Shown one piece after another: positions 11,814 through 24,100 of a stretch of DNA of 64,000 nt (its first letter is position 1; the number at the start of each line of letters is the position of its first letter). The notes under the pieces were generated by a model that saw only the letters and a list, made by a program, of their open reading frames with translations, had not been told where the DNA came from and did no database searches. Both the position numbers and the translations under genes were made by a program. The DNA comes from Ceratodon purpureus (Eukaryota > Streptophyta > Bryopsida > Pseudoditrichales > Ditrichaceae), in contig CM026423.1 of the NCBI GenBank assembly GCA_014871385.1, positions 21,260,049 through 21,324,048 of the forward strand. The letters are read 5' to 3'.

Positions 11814-14800
11814 TGAGTTATCTGCTCAGCTAAGCTCCTTTGTAAGCTATCTCCATCTCCATTCCTTCACCAGTTTTTTTACAGATGTGCGAAAGTTTGT
11901 TGAATATTGGACACGAAAGTGTTGGCCATGTCCACCCATGTGAATTTGCCAATTTCTGCACTGGTATGGATATGTGCAACATGTGCACTCACCATGTCCT
12001 AAACGGCCGCTGAATCGGTTGTACAGAGGGGTGCATGAAGCGGATCGTTGACATGGAGCTGCGTGTTGTAGATCAAGTTTCTAATGGCGCTGTAGACCTT
12101 CTTGAGGAGCCAACCTTTGAAGAGTCACTGGATGCAGTGGTGGATTAGAGGCGGAGGTAATTGATTAATCCAAGCAGGAGTATGTGATTACGTTTAATAT
12201 GGTAATGTACTATAATAGGGATGAGCCTGGGTATGTCTCAAAGATTATCAACTTATACCAAGATTTTGTCACTTTTCTTGTGGGGGTTAGTTACTGAATC
12301 TGATGTGCTCCGACCTCTCACACAATGGCCTCCTAGCTGTGAATGGATTGCATTCTTCATTTGTGAGCTGATCCCATTTGGTTCTTAACCTTGCTCATGA
12401 CTCAAAGAGCCATAACTCCAGTGTGGCGACATAGATCCAATTTGCATATCCTGGGATGCATTTTAGAAGATTACAGACTTCCAGTAGATCGCCCAATTTG
12501 CTTCATAATCTGAATCATTCCTGGACGCCTGCAGTTTTCATAATTGAGACCTTGGACCTTGGTATCATATTTAGGGAATAGGGCTTCCACTTGTGGTATG
12601 TTACCGAAGTGAGGTTTTTTTGGTATACCGCTTCATCTGATGAATCTGATCGTCATCATCTCCCACACTTAGCTTCAACGTTCTTGTGTCAGCTGCTATC
12701 TGATCCATATTTGCGGAATGATAAAAATGACCTATCATTTATAGCCATTATGACAGTGAATTAATATCTAAACATGTAGTGACACCGCATTACAGAAGAT
12801 GAAACGTAGCATGAAACTCAGGAGAGGCTGGTTCTTGTAACTGTATTCTCATACTGTATGCTAAGTGTACCACTACCTACTGAAGGATATTTAAGGTGAA
12901 TCAGGGGAGTAAATGAGTGTGGTTGAATCATGTCATCCTTGCTTGCCCTACAATTCTGGTGAGATGGGTCATTCTCTGATGCACCCAAGAGTGGTACCAG
13001 AAAGGCTGGACTTCTTTTGAATTATGGTTGAATCATGAGAACTTTGCTCAATGCACAGGCACTTTAAATTGGACAGAAGTGTGAACTTAAACCCCCATGT
13101 AAGCAACTGCTGAAGGATTTGGAGGTTTGAGTCCAAGCCTGGCTGTGAAATTGGTCACTTAAATGTAAATTCACTCGGAATACATTCAAAATATATCAAT
13201 AGTCTGAAAACTTTTTGAATAGTCTTCAAATATAATCAATTTGCTAAAGATGCCAAAATTAATTTAATTTTCAAAAAAAGAATTCAGTTTTTCACTACTA
13301 CAGGAATTCGTCATCAAGAAAATTAAAAATATTAGAATGTTGAAGTGTGAAAGTTTCTTTTCATTAATTTTTTCGAAATGAATCCATCATTTGAATGAAA
13401 AGTTACATACATATTCATGTACTTTTTGAAAAACAGTAATTGGTCATTATTGGTTTTTGTAATATGAAGAATGTATAGGAGACAGTTATAGGGGGCATTA
13501 TAGGCTAATTCATTTCAATCACCTTATCATTGCGAACATCTAAATTCTCAATGAGCAGTTTTAATCATCCATATATCATTCAATACTTGGAATTAGCATT
13601 TGTACTTGGACTCGTTGGAAAAATCTCGTTGAGCACTACAAGATAAACATACAACAAGCAAGATTTGAGTAAGTTTTGAGCAAGATGTGAACAATATATC
13701 ATCCTTTTTTTAGAATCTCATATCTCTCTCAATATTAATCATATGATAATAGGTTTAGATTTTTTAGAAATAATTGAACAAGGGCTATAAGATGCATACG
13801 TCATTCAAAGAAATCAAGTATGACTTGAAGAAGGTATAGACTTCTAAAATTTGAAATTTAGAAGTTGATATCTCCTTCAATATTAGTCATATGGTGTTAT
13901 TTTTTTACTTTTTGATAAATTCACATTGATGATTGTAAGATTGATACATTGTTTGCATGACTTAATCCCTAAACGTCTGAGCGTGCCGTGGCGACCAGCA
14001 AAATACATAATATTTTGGTTGTATTTAGAAAGGATTTATACCTTTAATGAGTTTGGATGCAAAAAAGAAGTTGAAATTTACATCAATGTGGTTCTAGTGG
14101 GCTAATAAAATCTCAATTAAGAGTAATTGTATTGGTAGCAAATCTGAATCATACAACAGCGTATATACCATCTCCATGAGACGTTTAAGGGTCAAACAAG
14201 TTTTGAGTTAGTTATGACACTTTTAATTTCAAGAGTGTTAGCACCACAAAAATAACAAAGTAGAGGATAGTAAATTGTGGACTGGTGGTAATCACTAGCC
14301 TAGATTGCCTTTTATTGGAAAACACTGGTTTTGACAATGATTTGGGTGTTTGCAACCTATTTTGGATTGTAGAGGTGAGAAATGAGAATTCTAAGCGGGA
14401 ACGGGGGCTTTCATTAAAATTTGTAAATAACCATAATGTATTAATGTATCTTTTTAACTAATTTTTTTTAATAAATCATCTCAAGCACACATTTATACAA
14501 ATATCAATTAGAACATTAATGTATTCAAAAAATGGCCTTTGCAATATCAAAAAACTGCCCAAATTTTACAAAGCAAAAGTATACCCCTTTGTCTTAAAAA
14601 GCTTGCAAAATCTTGACATCATCATAAATTGGAATTGAATCCAATAGAACTAGGGCTACGCAATAGTACGCACAACCATCGACAAAAATCATAATCTATC
14701 ATGTCTTTTGGTACAAACTCAAATTTTTTTAATTTGAAGATAAATTAAAATATTTCACAATGAAGTTTCTATTGCGGCATTCGCGAGAGAAGTGTGAAGT

Positions 14801-16084
14801 CTCATATTTAGGAAGTAAATAAATAAATGTTTATTTAGATGTACATTTAGGAAGTTGCAAACGAGGGTAGGTTGACGATGATCACAACCATGCCGATGCC
14901 GAAACCTACGCCTTCCAATTCCCTTTGTGATTTTCTTGAGTAAAAACCCTCTCTGAGTACCTCGTTGACGAAATAAAAGTATAGTTAAAAACAAAGTTAC
15001 TCGTTTTTTGAATGATGGTTTGTAGTCTATAAATTTGAAAGTTGCTTGAAGACCACTTTGAGAGAAAAAAATCCGAAAAAATCAAATCTAACAAGTAAGA
15101 TATGAAAGGTGTTCATATAAAAACAAAATAAAATAAAATATACACAAAATATGAATGAAGTCGAGCTTTGCTTTTGTTTTTAAAACATGTCAATTGATTT
15201 TTAAATATTGTTTGAAATAATTTTTGCAATAACCCTTTGAGTAATCATCTATATAATCTATATAAACTTTCAAACAACCTTTCAAGTTTACAACTCCAAC
15301 TTCAATCTTTTCTTTCTTTTCACAACCATATAAGACCAATAATACCAAAGGACATGACGACGACGGTAACGACGTTGACTTTTCTTCATATTTTTTTGGA
15401 TGAAAACCCTCTCCGAGTTCTTAGTTGATGGAATAATTTTTTGATCTAATGTACATTTTATTCTACATTGAAACAAAACAAATAATCTTTGGTACATTTA
15501 CAAATTTTGTACAATTTTAACATATACCTTGAGAATGACTTGATCATTGTAAAATCAAAATCAATTACTATCTTTATCATTTTGTAACATTGAATTTCAA
15601 ATTTAGTTTAGTTTGTATTACATTACTATATATTCTTGAAAGAAATATAAGAAAGAATAACTCATTACATCATATTATATTATAATGTGGATCCCTCTAT
15701 CCAAGCTTCATATCCGTTGTTGAATTTCCACTCCAATTTTCCACAGATAATGCAAAATACAAATGCTGATTCCTTTCGACATTGATGAAGAACGATGTGA
15801 TATAAGCAAGAAGATGCAAACATTTAACACAAATCAAAAATTGTGAAGTGTGTCAATGGGTGATTTTGAAGTGGAACAAATTGCCCTACAGAAACCTTTT
15901 GCAATAATGCCCAAATCCATAAATAACGAATGTTTTTCGCACTAAGCATAGATTTCTCCTCTACCGCATCTTCTACCTTCTCCATTAGTCCTGTTATTGA
16001 ACACTTGCACCAAGCTGAGCTGGTTTTAGAAGCCAACTGCAACTTGCACGCTCCAAACACTTAAAAGAGCCAAGTTCTATCAAT
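11814..16084. other. Intergenic, AT-rich, no intact gene
   Basis: The first part is the 3' UTR and flank of the DUF4228 gene. From about 13.1 to 15.8 kb the DNA becomes strongly AT-rich. Two weakly similar blocks near 14930-14980 and 15380-15440 share a core around AAAACCCTCTC-GAGT-C. Their minus-strand translations are also alike (SERVFTQENHKG and SERVFIQKNMKK), which suggests two decayed copies of one repeat. I see no promoter or RNA gene that I can support. Confidence 0.5.
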
Positions 16085-19000
16085 TCAGAGCTTAATGATA
16101 ATACCAGCTAAGTCATCTGTAACTCCTTTCTCTACCGCAACTTTGAACAACGTCTTCAAAATGTCCTCCGGCGAGGCACTGTCCCTGAAACAGAGAAAGA
16201 AGAGATAAGGCTAGGCATGTTATCAGAGAACAGCCACCTCTATGCTACACTAATTGCATCATATGGTAATGGAACATCATGAAAAATATGAGACACTAAA
16301 ACACTGTTATTTTGCATGTTAACAATTAACCAGCTTAGACTCTATTATACTAAGCCACAGCAAATGGTGTAGTCGGTGTAGCAATTCTTAAAGCCCAACT
16401 GATTTGAGAAATGGAGCTTGAGTTAAGAGAGGTTACCCTGCAGCGAGGCAGATGTCCACCACCTCTTGGTTGCCCAGCTCCCAAAGTCCATCAGTTCCCA
16501 GAATAATCATCTGATCATCTGCCAAAGAAAAAACCATTTTGGGATATAAATTCATTACAACGATGGTGAGCATTTCGAATTCTCAGAGAAGGAGCTTCAT
16601 GTAGTGAGACTGAGTTGAGTTCAGCTTAAGGTAAAATTACCTGGAGTTAAGGTCTCCACAGATATATGTGGTTCGGCTGTAAGTCCGAATCCTCCTCTGG
16701 CTCCGTCCTGTTTGTTGTCTGTCCAACTGTGAGGAGAGAGCAAACATCAGTGAACCGGATACACCAAATTACTATAATTTTGATCTGCCTGATTAGTGTA
16801 AAGATGAGGGAGGTGCTTACTCTTTAAGATAGACATCTCCGAACGCACGAGAAAGAGCTAACAGGCCACCGACCCGCCACGTTCCTCCCACATTTTGAAC
16901 CTGCCATAAAATTGCAAAGAGTTCAGTAAAAATAAAAATCAGCATATGGCTCAAAAGAGTGACCGCTACCAAGTTGTAGCGCTCCAAAGCTGCATGTTGC
17001 AGAGGATTTGAGCATGGGCTTACAAGGGGTTTCCTTGGAGTTGGGTTCTTCGCCTCAATGCGATCCCTCTCCTCCTTCACATCTGGCTGCAGCAGATATA
17101 TCACTTATTAGCTTTCACGGACTCAAGAAAATTAATTGACTTTTGTGGTGTGATGAAGGATATCCAATAGGACCTTCACGTGAATAAAGAACCAACGTAG
17201 CAGCTTTACCTTATGATCGAAAGTTAACTGAATGGCCTGGCCTCCGCGGACTAGAATAACTCTCGCATCCCCCACGTTGGCTGTCACCAGCACCTTGCTG
17301 CCATCTAATCAACTGGAGAAAGTGAGCTTGACATCCTCTACAACCTACAGATTAAAGGCATGTCCTCATGCACCACTAGCCTGTAAATTTCAAGGGCTGT
17401 TATCTGACAGATAGATCTGCTCTCTCCCATGTCGGATCCTTCCATGGCAATGTGCCCTAAAACTTAAATACAAACACACATTCAATATGAAACCTACATA
17501 TTCAACATCTGTTAAGCTGACCTGGTTTGGGAATAAGGACAGAGGTTGCAGCTGTTGCGCCACATTTTGATCCTCCCAGACCCCGTTCACGCAGTGCTCC
17601 AAAGAGACCCTTGGGCTGCATCTGTTCTTTCAGGTCATATATACATCAAAGGCTGGTTAATTCCAAGTTGATCCTCAGTTGACAATCAGCAGAAAACCAA
17701 CCATCCTGAATCAGTAGGAACTGGCATCATGCTAGTTAGCAAGGAGATGATTTATGTACCAAAGTAAGCTGGTCAATCTCCAAGTAAGCTGCTCGCGTTG
17801 CACGCACTACATCAGGATCTGTAAGGGGGGAAACCGAAGGTAAGATACGACAATACCAAATCTAAGTGAAAAAACACAAAAATAAACAAGTAAACAAAAA
17901 CCAAATCTTAGATACAGAAAACGGAAAACTGACCCGATAGTTTCTTCTTATATATTGGCCACACAGTTGTTTTCAACATCCTGAAACCAACCAGCAAAAC
18001 TCAGTGCAAGGCCATGAATTTTGTCCTGTAAACTTGGAGGACACCCAAAAACGCATCCAGAAATTATTAAACTCGGCCTTACTCTGAGACGGCACTTCCT
18101 CCATGGCCATCATAGACTCCAAAGAAGGCAGGCTCCTTTCCAGTGGAATCCAGTTCAATCGTGTAAGTGTCCTCCATGTTCACGCGGCCCGTCCCCTGCG
18201 TTGCAGCTCCCGCACATCTTTCCCCCACAACACCACACCCTCAGGACTGGTATCAATTTCAAAAGCCTTGAATCCAATAACCTGCCATCGCTGGACTTAG
18301 CATGAGGAAATTTGTTAGTGCTTACCGTTCCTTCAGAACGAGTGCACAGGAGGGCGAATGGAGGCTGGCCTTACGCACATGCACAAAACCTGCACCTAAT
18401 TTCTCTGCACAGTTCCACCCCCTGCATTCCCATTCCTTATTCCATATTCCACCTCTGATTTCTCCCGAGCTTACAACTAAATGACTAAGCACAAACCTAA
18501 ACAGGCACCACACGACCAAGGCTTAGTATCCTAGAAAATATAGAACAAAAACTAGCACATTACAATTTAATCTTTCAATCCATCCAACAAGGAGACCTAA
18601 ACACCACTCTTTGATTAATTTGTAACCTACATTGAATTCATGGTGCCTTGTAATTCTCACATGCCTGCCCTAATTCTCAAATAAATCTCACTTTGTATCA
18701 AGAGATGGGAGACTGAATTTCTTCTCCTTTTGCACATACTCTTCACAGTTACGTGAACAGATGCCCACACCGAAATTCAGCTCAGAAACTGGTACTTGGT
18801 AAAACTCCAGTTGCAAAATTGCTTAACAACAGATCCAAGGCTCTGGAAACGCAGAGTTACTTGCCTGACCAACGGAGAGGGCGGTGAGAGCCGAGTCGTC
18901 CTCCCGGAGAGCCAGCCAAAAACGTCGAAGACTGCAACCTTCGCACTGAATCTGTAGCCTACAAAACCACACATCCAAAGCAGCTCAGACTCCACACTCA

Positions 19001-19129
19001 AAGCCAGAATCTCTACAACTCCATCAATCCTGTCCAGAAACACATGAAGAATTGAGCTGGATGGAAGCTCACCATGGGTGGTGCCATGGCATGGCAGCCG
19101 GACGCAGCAGCCTGGAGCGTCATCGCCAT
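16085..19129 (-). CDS. PP2C-type protein phosphatase, about 11 exons
   Basis: This is a metal-dependent Ser/Thr phosphatase of the PPM/PP2C family. Catalytic exons on the minus strand are 18206(uncertain start)-18083, 17980-17934, 17818-17760, 17621-17522, 17304-17210, 17086-17024, 16900-16821, 16726-16641, 16518-16437 and 16184-16085. Phases agree throughout. Motifs in order are [21 protein letters not shown] (metal-binding Asp), [51 protein letters not shown] (metal-binding Asp), [10 protein letters not shown] and [12 protein letters not shown] at the stop. Upstream exons 19129-19073 ([19 protein letters not shown]) and 18951-18861 fit a short transit-peptide-like start; plastid targeting is only inference. 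The join into the MED motif is doubtful: one route uses a GT donor at 18861 and a weak acceptor before 18206. The other gives a coding-looking 33-codon extension that ends in a stop just before ATGGAGGAC. The PP2C subfamily is not resolved. Confidence 0.87.
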
Positions 19130-19402
19130 TGAGGAGCTCTACTTGCAACAACAAAACAAACAAGTGCTCTCAAAACTTCAACACCAGTCTCCAAGTGCAA
19201 GAAAAATGTGTCAAATTCTCAGCTCCACCGAACAAGTTGGTTTGCCGAGTAGTATGAATGTGAGCAAATCCAGGCAAGGGAGTGATTTTTGAAAAAAATT
19301 CGGGGCTTGGGGGACCAAAGGTGACAGTTTTGGTCGAGATAGGGTGGGTGCCACGTGGCGGAAGCCCAACAGTGGATGGCTTTGTGGATGAAATAAACTT
19401 AT

Positions 19403-19508
19403 TACTCCCTCTGTCCCATAATGACTTTTTCATAGGTTCTCTAAAATCTACCTCCATAGGTAAATTTTAGAGAACCTATGAGAAAGTCATTATGGGACAG
19501 AGGGAGTA
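19403..19508. mobile_element. Stowaway-type MITE, foldback, with TA target site
   Basis: A nearly perfect palindrome of about 106 bp begins TACTCCCTCTGTCCCATAAT and ends with its inverse GGGACAGAGGGAGTA. The arms are about 45 bp with a single small mismatch and meet around 19450-19460. The CTCCCTC-GTCCC terminus and TA flanks are those of Stowaway MITEs mobilised by Tc1/mariner transposases. It lies about 275 bp upstream of the PP2C start codon, inside its likely promoter. The near-identity of the arms suggests a young insertion. Confidence 0.9.
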
Positions 19509-21189
19509 GGACTTAGTAGTAGTAGAGTAGGAGTGTATTGCTCGGTTCTGAAGTGGATGAAGTTTAGAGTTGGTTGTGGAGTTATCGTTGGGCAGACGCA
19601 CATGCTTCAAAACAATGGCGGGTGCCGGCGGGCGCCAACGAGTATCATTCAACTCTGTAGAGTTCACCGGCGGTCTTCTCACACGCAGCTTGACCTCCAC
19701 CACACCTCTCCATAGAACTGCGTCTAACCGTTCTCCTTCTGACGTCATTGTTTCCCCTTATGTAGTCCCTCGGCATTCATAGCACATGTCCGCCACTGCC
19801 AGTCCCCACTAGAAGCCACCGGATTTCCTCCCAACCACGCCCTGCCACCTGTCATGGCGAATGACAGGTAGCGGGCCAGAATCTTGTCATGTGCGTTTCT
19901 TTATTACTGTAACACCATAGCACGTCTCTTCAGTACGGAATGAATTTTATTTTATTTTCTAAAAAATTAGGTTTGTCCTTCAGAAAGTTGATTTTCTGGA
20001 TTCTCGTGATTTTGGCAAAAAAATCAGTAAAAATAACCTCAAATGGCTTAGATATAAAAAAATATTACAAAAAATAATTTATTCTATTTTTGCTCTCTTG
20101 TTTTCATAATTTTCAAATTTTTTTTGTTTTCTTTTATGGAAATCATTTAAGAACAAATATGCTGTGATGTTAGGGTAGAGTTATCCTTCAAGTCATTTTG
20201 AATTTTGACAGCGCTAGTTCTCGTGTGTCCATGTTGATGTGGATGAAGTTGAGTTATTCTGACCAGTAGGTCAAAGTAGTTTGTCTCGCATATGATAGAA
20301 GAGAGAAGCATGAATTCAAAGCTGTGAGAGTGAAAGGGGATTCACAAAATTATGATTTCAAATGAAAACAAGCTATCTCTGCTTTATATATCTACATATC
20401 TCGTTTTATTTCATAATGTTTATTTTATAAAAGATATCATAAGTTTTATTTCATTGCAATGTAACTTTTTATTCAAATTAGTTCATGGGCATTGAATAGT
20501 TTGGTGGTTTCACTATATTAAAGTTTAAGAAACAATTGTTATGCTTATTGTTGACTTTCTAGTTTTAAATTCGATGTATCTATTGTGATATATTAGTTAT
20601 ATATTATACTATCTATTTTAATTTCCTTACATTAACTATAGATACTATAAATTTTATACAATTTTATATTCCATACTTTTATTATTATGATAAAATTTTA
20701 CTTCTCATTTTAACTACCATGAATGTTTTTTTTCAAATTTAAATTCAATATAGTAAGAAAGAAAACATTCACATTTTTATATTAATATTTTTATTATATA
20801 TATTTACTATGGATTATAGAAATGGATAAGCCATTAGATAACTTAGTTCAATTTGCTCTTTCCTAGTAGCTTTTCAAAAGTCCACTTCTAGCATCTATAT
20901 TCACCAACCCTTAAAAAATCAAACTGAGACAAAAAGTTCTCACTAAAAAGTTGATTTTTTTAAAGAAAGGCAAAGTGTTGGTTTTAGTTTTATTAGACTT
21001 TATTTATTCCAAAATATAACAAGTCATGAATCTTTTCTTAAAATTAGAAATTTAATATAAAATTTAAACTTTATAGAGAAAAAGTATAAATTGATGACAA
21101 TATTACAATCAAAACCTATATTGGCCAAGTCAAAATGTGATATTCATATGAATACAAAGTATGACAAATTTTAAGACCAAAGAATTGCA
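19509..21189. other. Intergenic between PP2C and the flippase gene
   Basis: Positions 19509-19880 are GC-balanced and carry short open frames on both strands (for example 19570-19782) with no domain that I recognise. From about 19.9 kb the sequence becomes very AT-rich, and it stays so through the flippase gene to about 31.7 kb. No gene is seen here. The promoter of the flippase gene must lie within the AT-rich part. Confidence 0.5.
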
Positions 21190-24100
21190 ATGGATTCTAA
21201 TTTTCAAAACCTTCAACATGAACGTGTTAATTCTTTGTATACGGAGCCAATTGTTCAACATAAGGTATGTATGTTTATAATGGAGAACTTTCAATTCAAA
21301 TTTGAATTACATTTAGAAGAAACTTTTAGATACCTACATGAATATTATTAAAAAGTCTTCGTAATTTGTTGTAATTATCTATAATAGATTAAAAAGAACC
21401 AACGCGTAATTCGAGTACATGTAACTTCATCGGCTCGAGCCTCATCTATTGAAGCACATCAGTAAGCTATTCATTTCATTTCATCAAAAAGAACAGAATC
21501 AATCGAATATCTTTTAAAATAAAATAAAATAATATACAACAATAATAGTTTCAAGTTGAAGATGATGTTTCACATTCTATTAAACTATGGAACATAAAGA
21601 CTCCAATATGTATTTATTGTGTATTTGTGTTGTACATAGATTCTAAAATATATTTGAAATTTTCATATTTATTTTCATGTTGTGAAAATTTAATTTTGAA
21701 AAAACATATTGGATTTGAAGCTTTGAAAGATTTATTTTTTACAGATTTTGTACAAATGAAATAAAGACAAGAAGATACAATCGTTATGATTTTGTTCCGA
21801 GAAATTTGAGACGACAATTTCGTCGTCCAGCAAATTTTTATTTCTTGATAATATCTGCACTTCAATGTAATTTAGAATTATCAACAACAAGTTGGGAAAC
21901 TACTTTAATACCTCTCTTATTTGTATTAGTTTTGAATGGATTTAAAGAAGGATATGATGAAATTCGACGCAAGGCATCCGATGAAAAAGTGAGTTTTACA
22001 TTCTTTCTTGCACTTGTATTTTTTTTTTAATAAATATGTCACATAAGTCTTATTTTATAATTGAAGAAAATTCATCACAACCACAATTGTTACATTTTAC
22101 TTCAGGTGAACAAACGGCAAGTTGAAATTTTAAAAGATGATCAATTTATTAGTGATGATTGGAGTACGGTTATAGTTGGAGATGTATTGAAAGTGAACAC
22201 TAATGAAGAATTTCCAGCAGACTTGGTTTTTTTATCTTCTTCAGATCCTCAAGGTAAATAACACAAAGAAATCAAAATAATTCATAGAAAATGTTGGCTT
22301 GTAAAGAATTGATCCATCCAAATGTCAAGTGGATTCTTAAATACCCATACATAAACATTTTAAGATTAAATCAAATTAATGAATCATGATTTTTAAAAAA
22401 TAATCAATACAACTCTATATCTATTTGTGTATGATTACGATCTAGCTACAATTTGTTCGTTCTACTTCCTCTAGTATAGAAGCTAATTCAATCAAATAAA
22501 AATTATAATATGATTTTTTTCAATGATGATTAGAGATTATTCAAATCATATCATTTTATAACTAACCGTACACATGCATGTATTTTTTCAATATGCTTTT
22601 AATAAAAGGTTTATATTCAATGAAATGTCTTAGGTCTCGCTTACATAGAAACTGCAAATTTAGATGGAGAATCAAGTTTAAAGATACGACATTCATTCTA
22701 TAAATTATCCAAATTAATATTTCAAGGAGGGAATTTATCATTATCTATTTTTTCAGGAATGGTGATAAAATGTGAAAAACCCAATAATCGAATGTTTCAG
22801 TTTGAAGGTTCTATAAGCTTGCAAGGCGAAGGAAAATTAGAAGTGGACGAAACACAAATATTATTAAGAGGAACAACATTACGTCATACGGAGTGGATCT
22901 TAGGCGCGGTTGTATTCACAGGGATGGATACCAAACTCATGAAGAACATGATTTCTGGCTCTCATAAGGTAATTTATAATGTGCATACCTTTTAAGTATC
23001 ATCAATAACATAGTACCATAGTAAGTTCGCCCAAAAATAATTCCAAAAACATAAAATATAAAAAAATATAAAATTATGAAGGCAAAAAACAAAATAGATC
23101 AAATTATTTTTTTGAGATATTTTATTACTTCTAAGTCATTTAAAGGTCATTTATACTAAATAAAGAGAAGTGGTTTAAGAAAAATAAATAAAAAATGATT
23201 GGAACCTCAAAAAAATAAATTCAAAAAAATTAAATCTTTGTTTGCTAGGTGGTGAACTTGCTATGATATTACTGTATACATTCTCCATTTGATGATGGAG
23301 TTTTATTAATATCCAATTCTTCATTCAATTTCCTACTAACAAACTTAAACAACTCTTAAAATATTAAATGGAATTTCTTATTGTTGCTTTCATATTATTA
23401 TGAAAAATGTCAATAAGTTATAATGTAATCTTTAAACTTCAAAAATATAAAACTTGTAATCCACATTACAACCAAGTTTATTTAGGAAGCCATATTTAAC
23501 AAATATTACGTAAAATTTACTTTAATTTTTTACTTGTGCAGGTTTCAACTTTAGAATTGAATAACAACACTTTAGTGGGAATTATGTTAATCATCCTGTG
23601 TCTTTTATGTTTAAGTACGGCTATAGCTTCAGACATCTGGACAACAGAACAAGCAAACAAGTGGCCCTTTTATATTCCAATTCAAAATCATTGGCCTGAA
23701 CCCAAATCTGGAATGTCTTTAATTTTAATTCAAATGCTCAGGTAAATCATATTATTATTTCATTTTCTAATGACTATTTTCTAAATCATTATAAAATAAT
23801 AATTAATTGTTTTATAATTTATTATACATATATATATATAGTGATAATAAAAATATATGTTTTTAAATCATAAAAAAATATAATAATACAGGTTTATATT
23901 GTTATTGAATGAATTTGTTCCAATTTCAATGTATGTAACACTTGAAATAGTGAAGGTGGTACAATGTCTTTATGTAAATTGGGACATTCATATGTTTTAC
24001 CATGGTGCTAATACACCGGCACGCGCTCGTGCCTCGGGTTTAACTGAAGAACTTGGTCAGGTAGAATATATCTTATCAGATAAAACAGGAACATTGACTC

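Noticed and set aside
19570..19782. Small plus-strand ORF upstream of the PP2C gene
   Set aside because: The frame is short with no domain and ends soon after; it is compatible with chance in a GC-balanced stretch.
21160..21790. Reading the flippase as starting only at the M1 exon
   Set aside because: Two small upstream exons (21190-21264 and 21397-21461) join in phase and supply RVIRVH and [13 protein letters not shown], the expected P4 N-terminal order.
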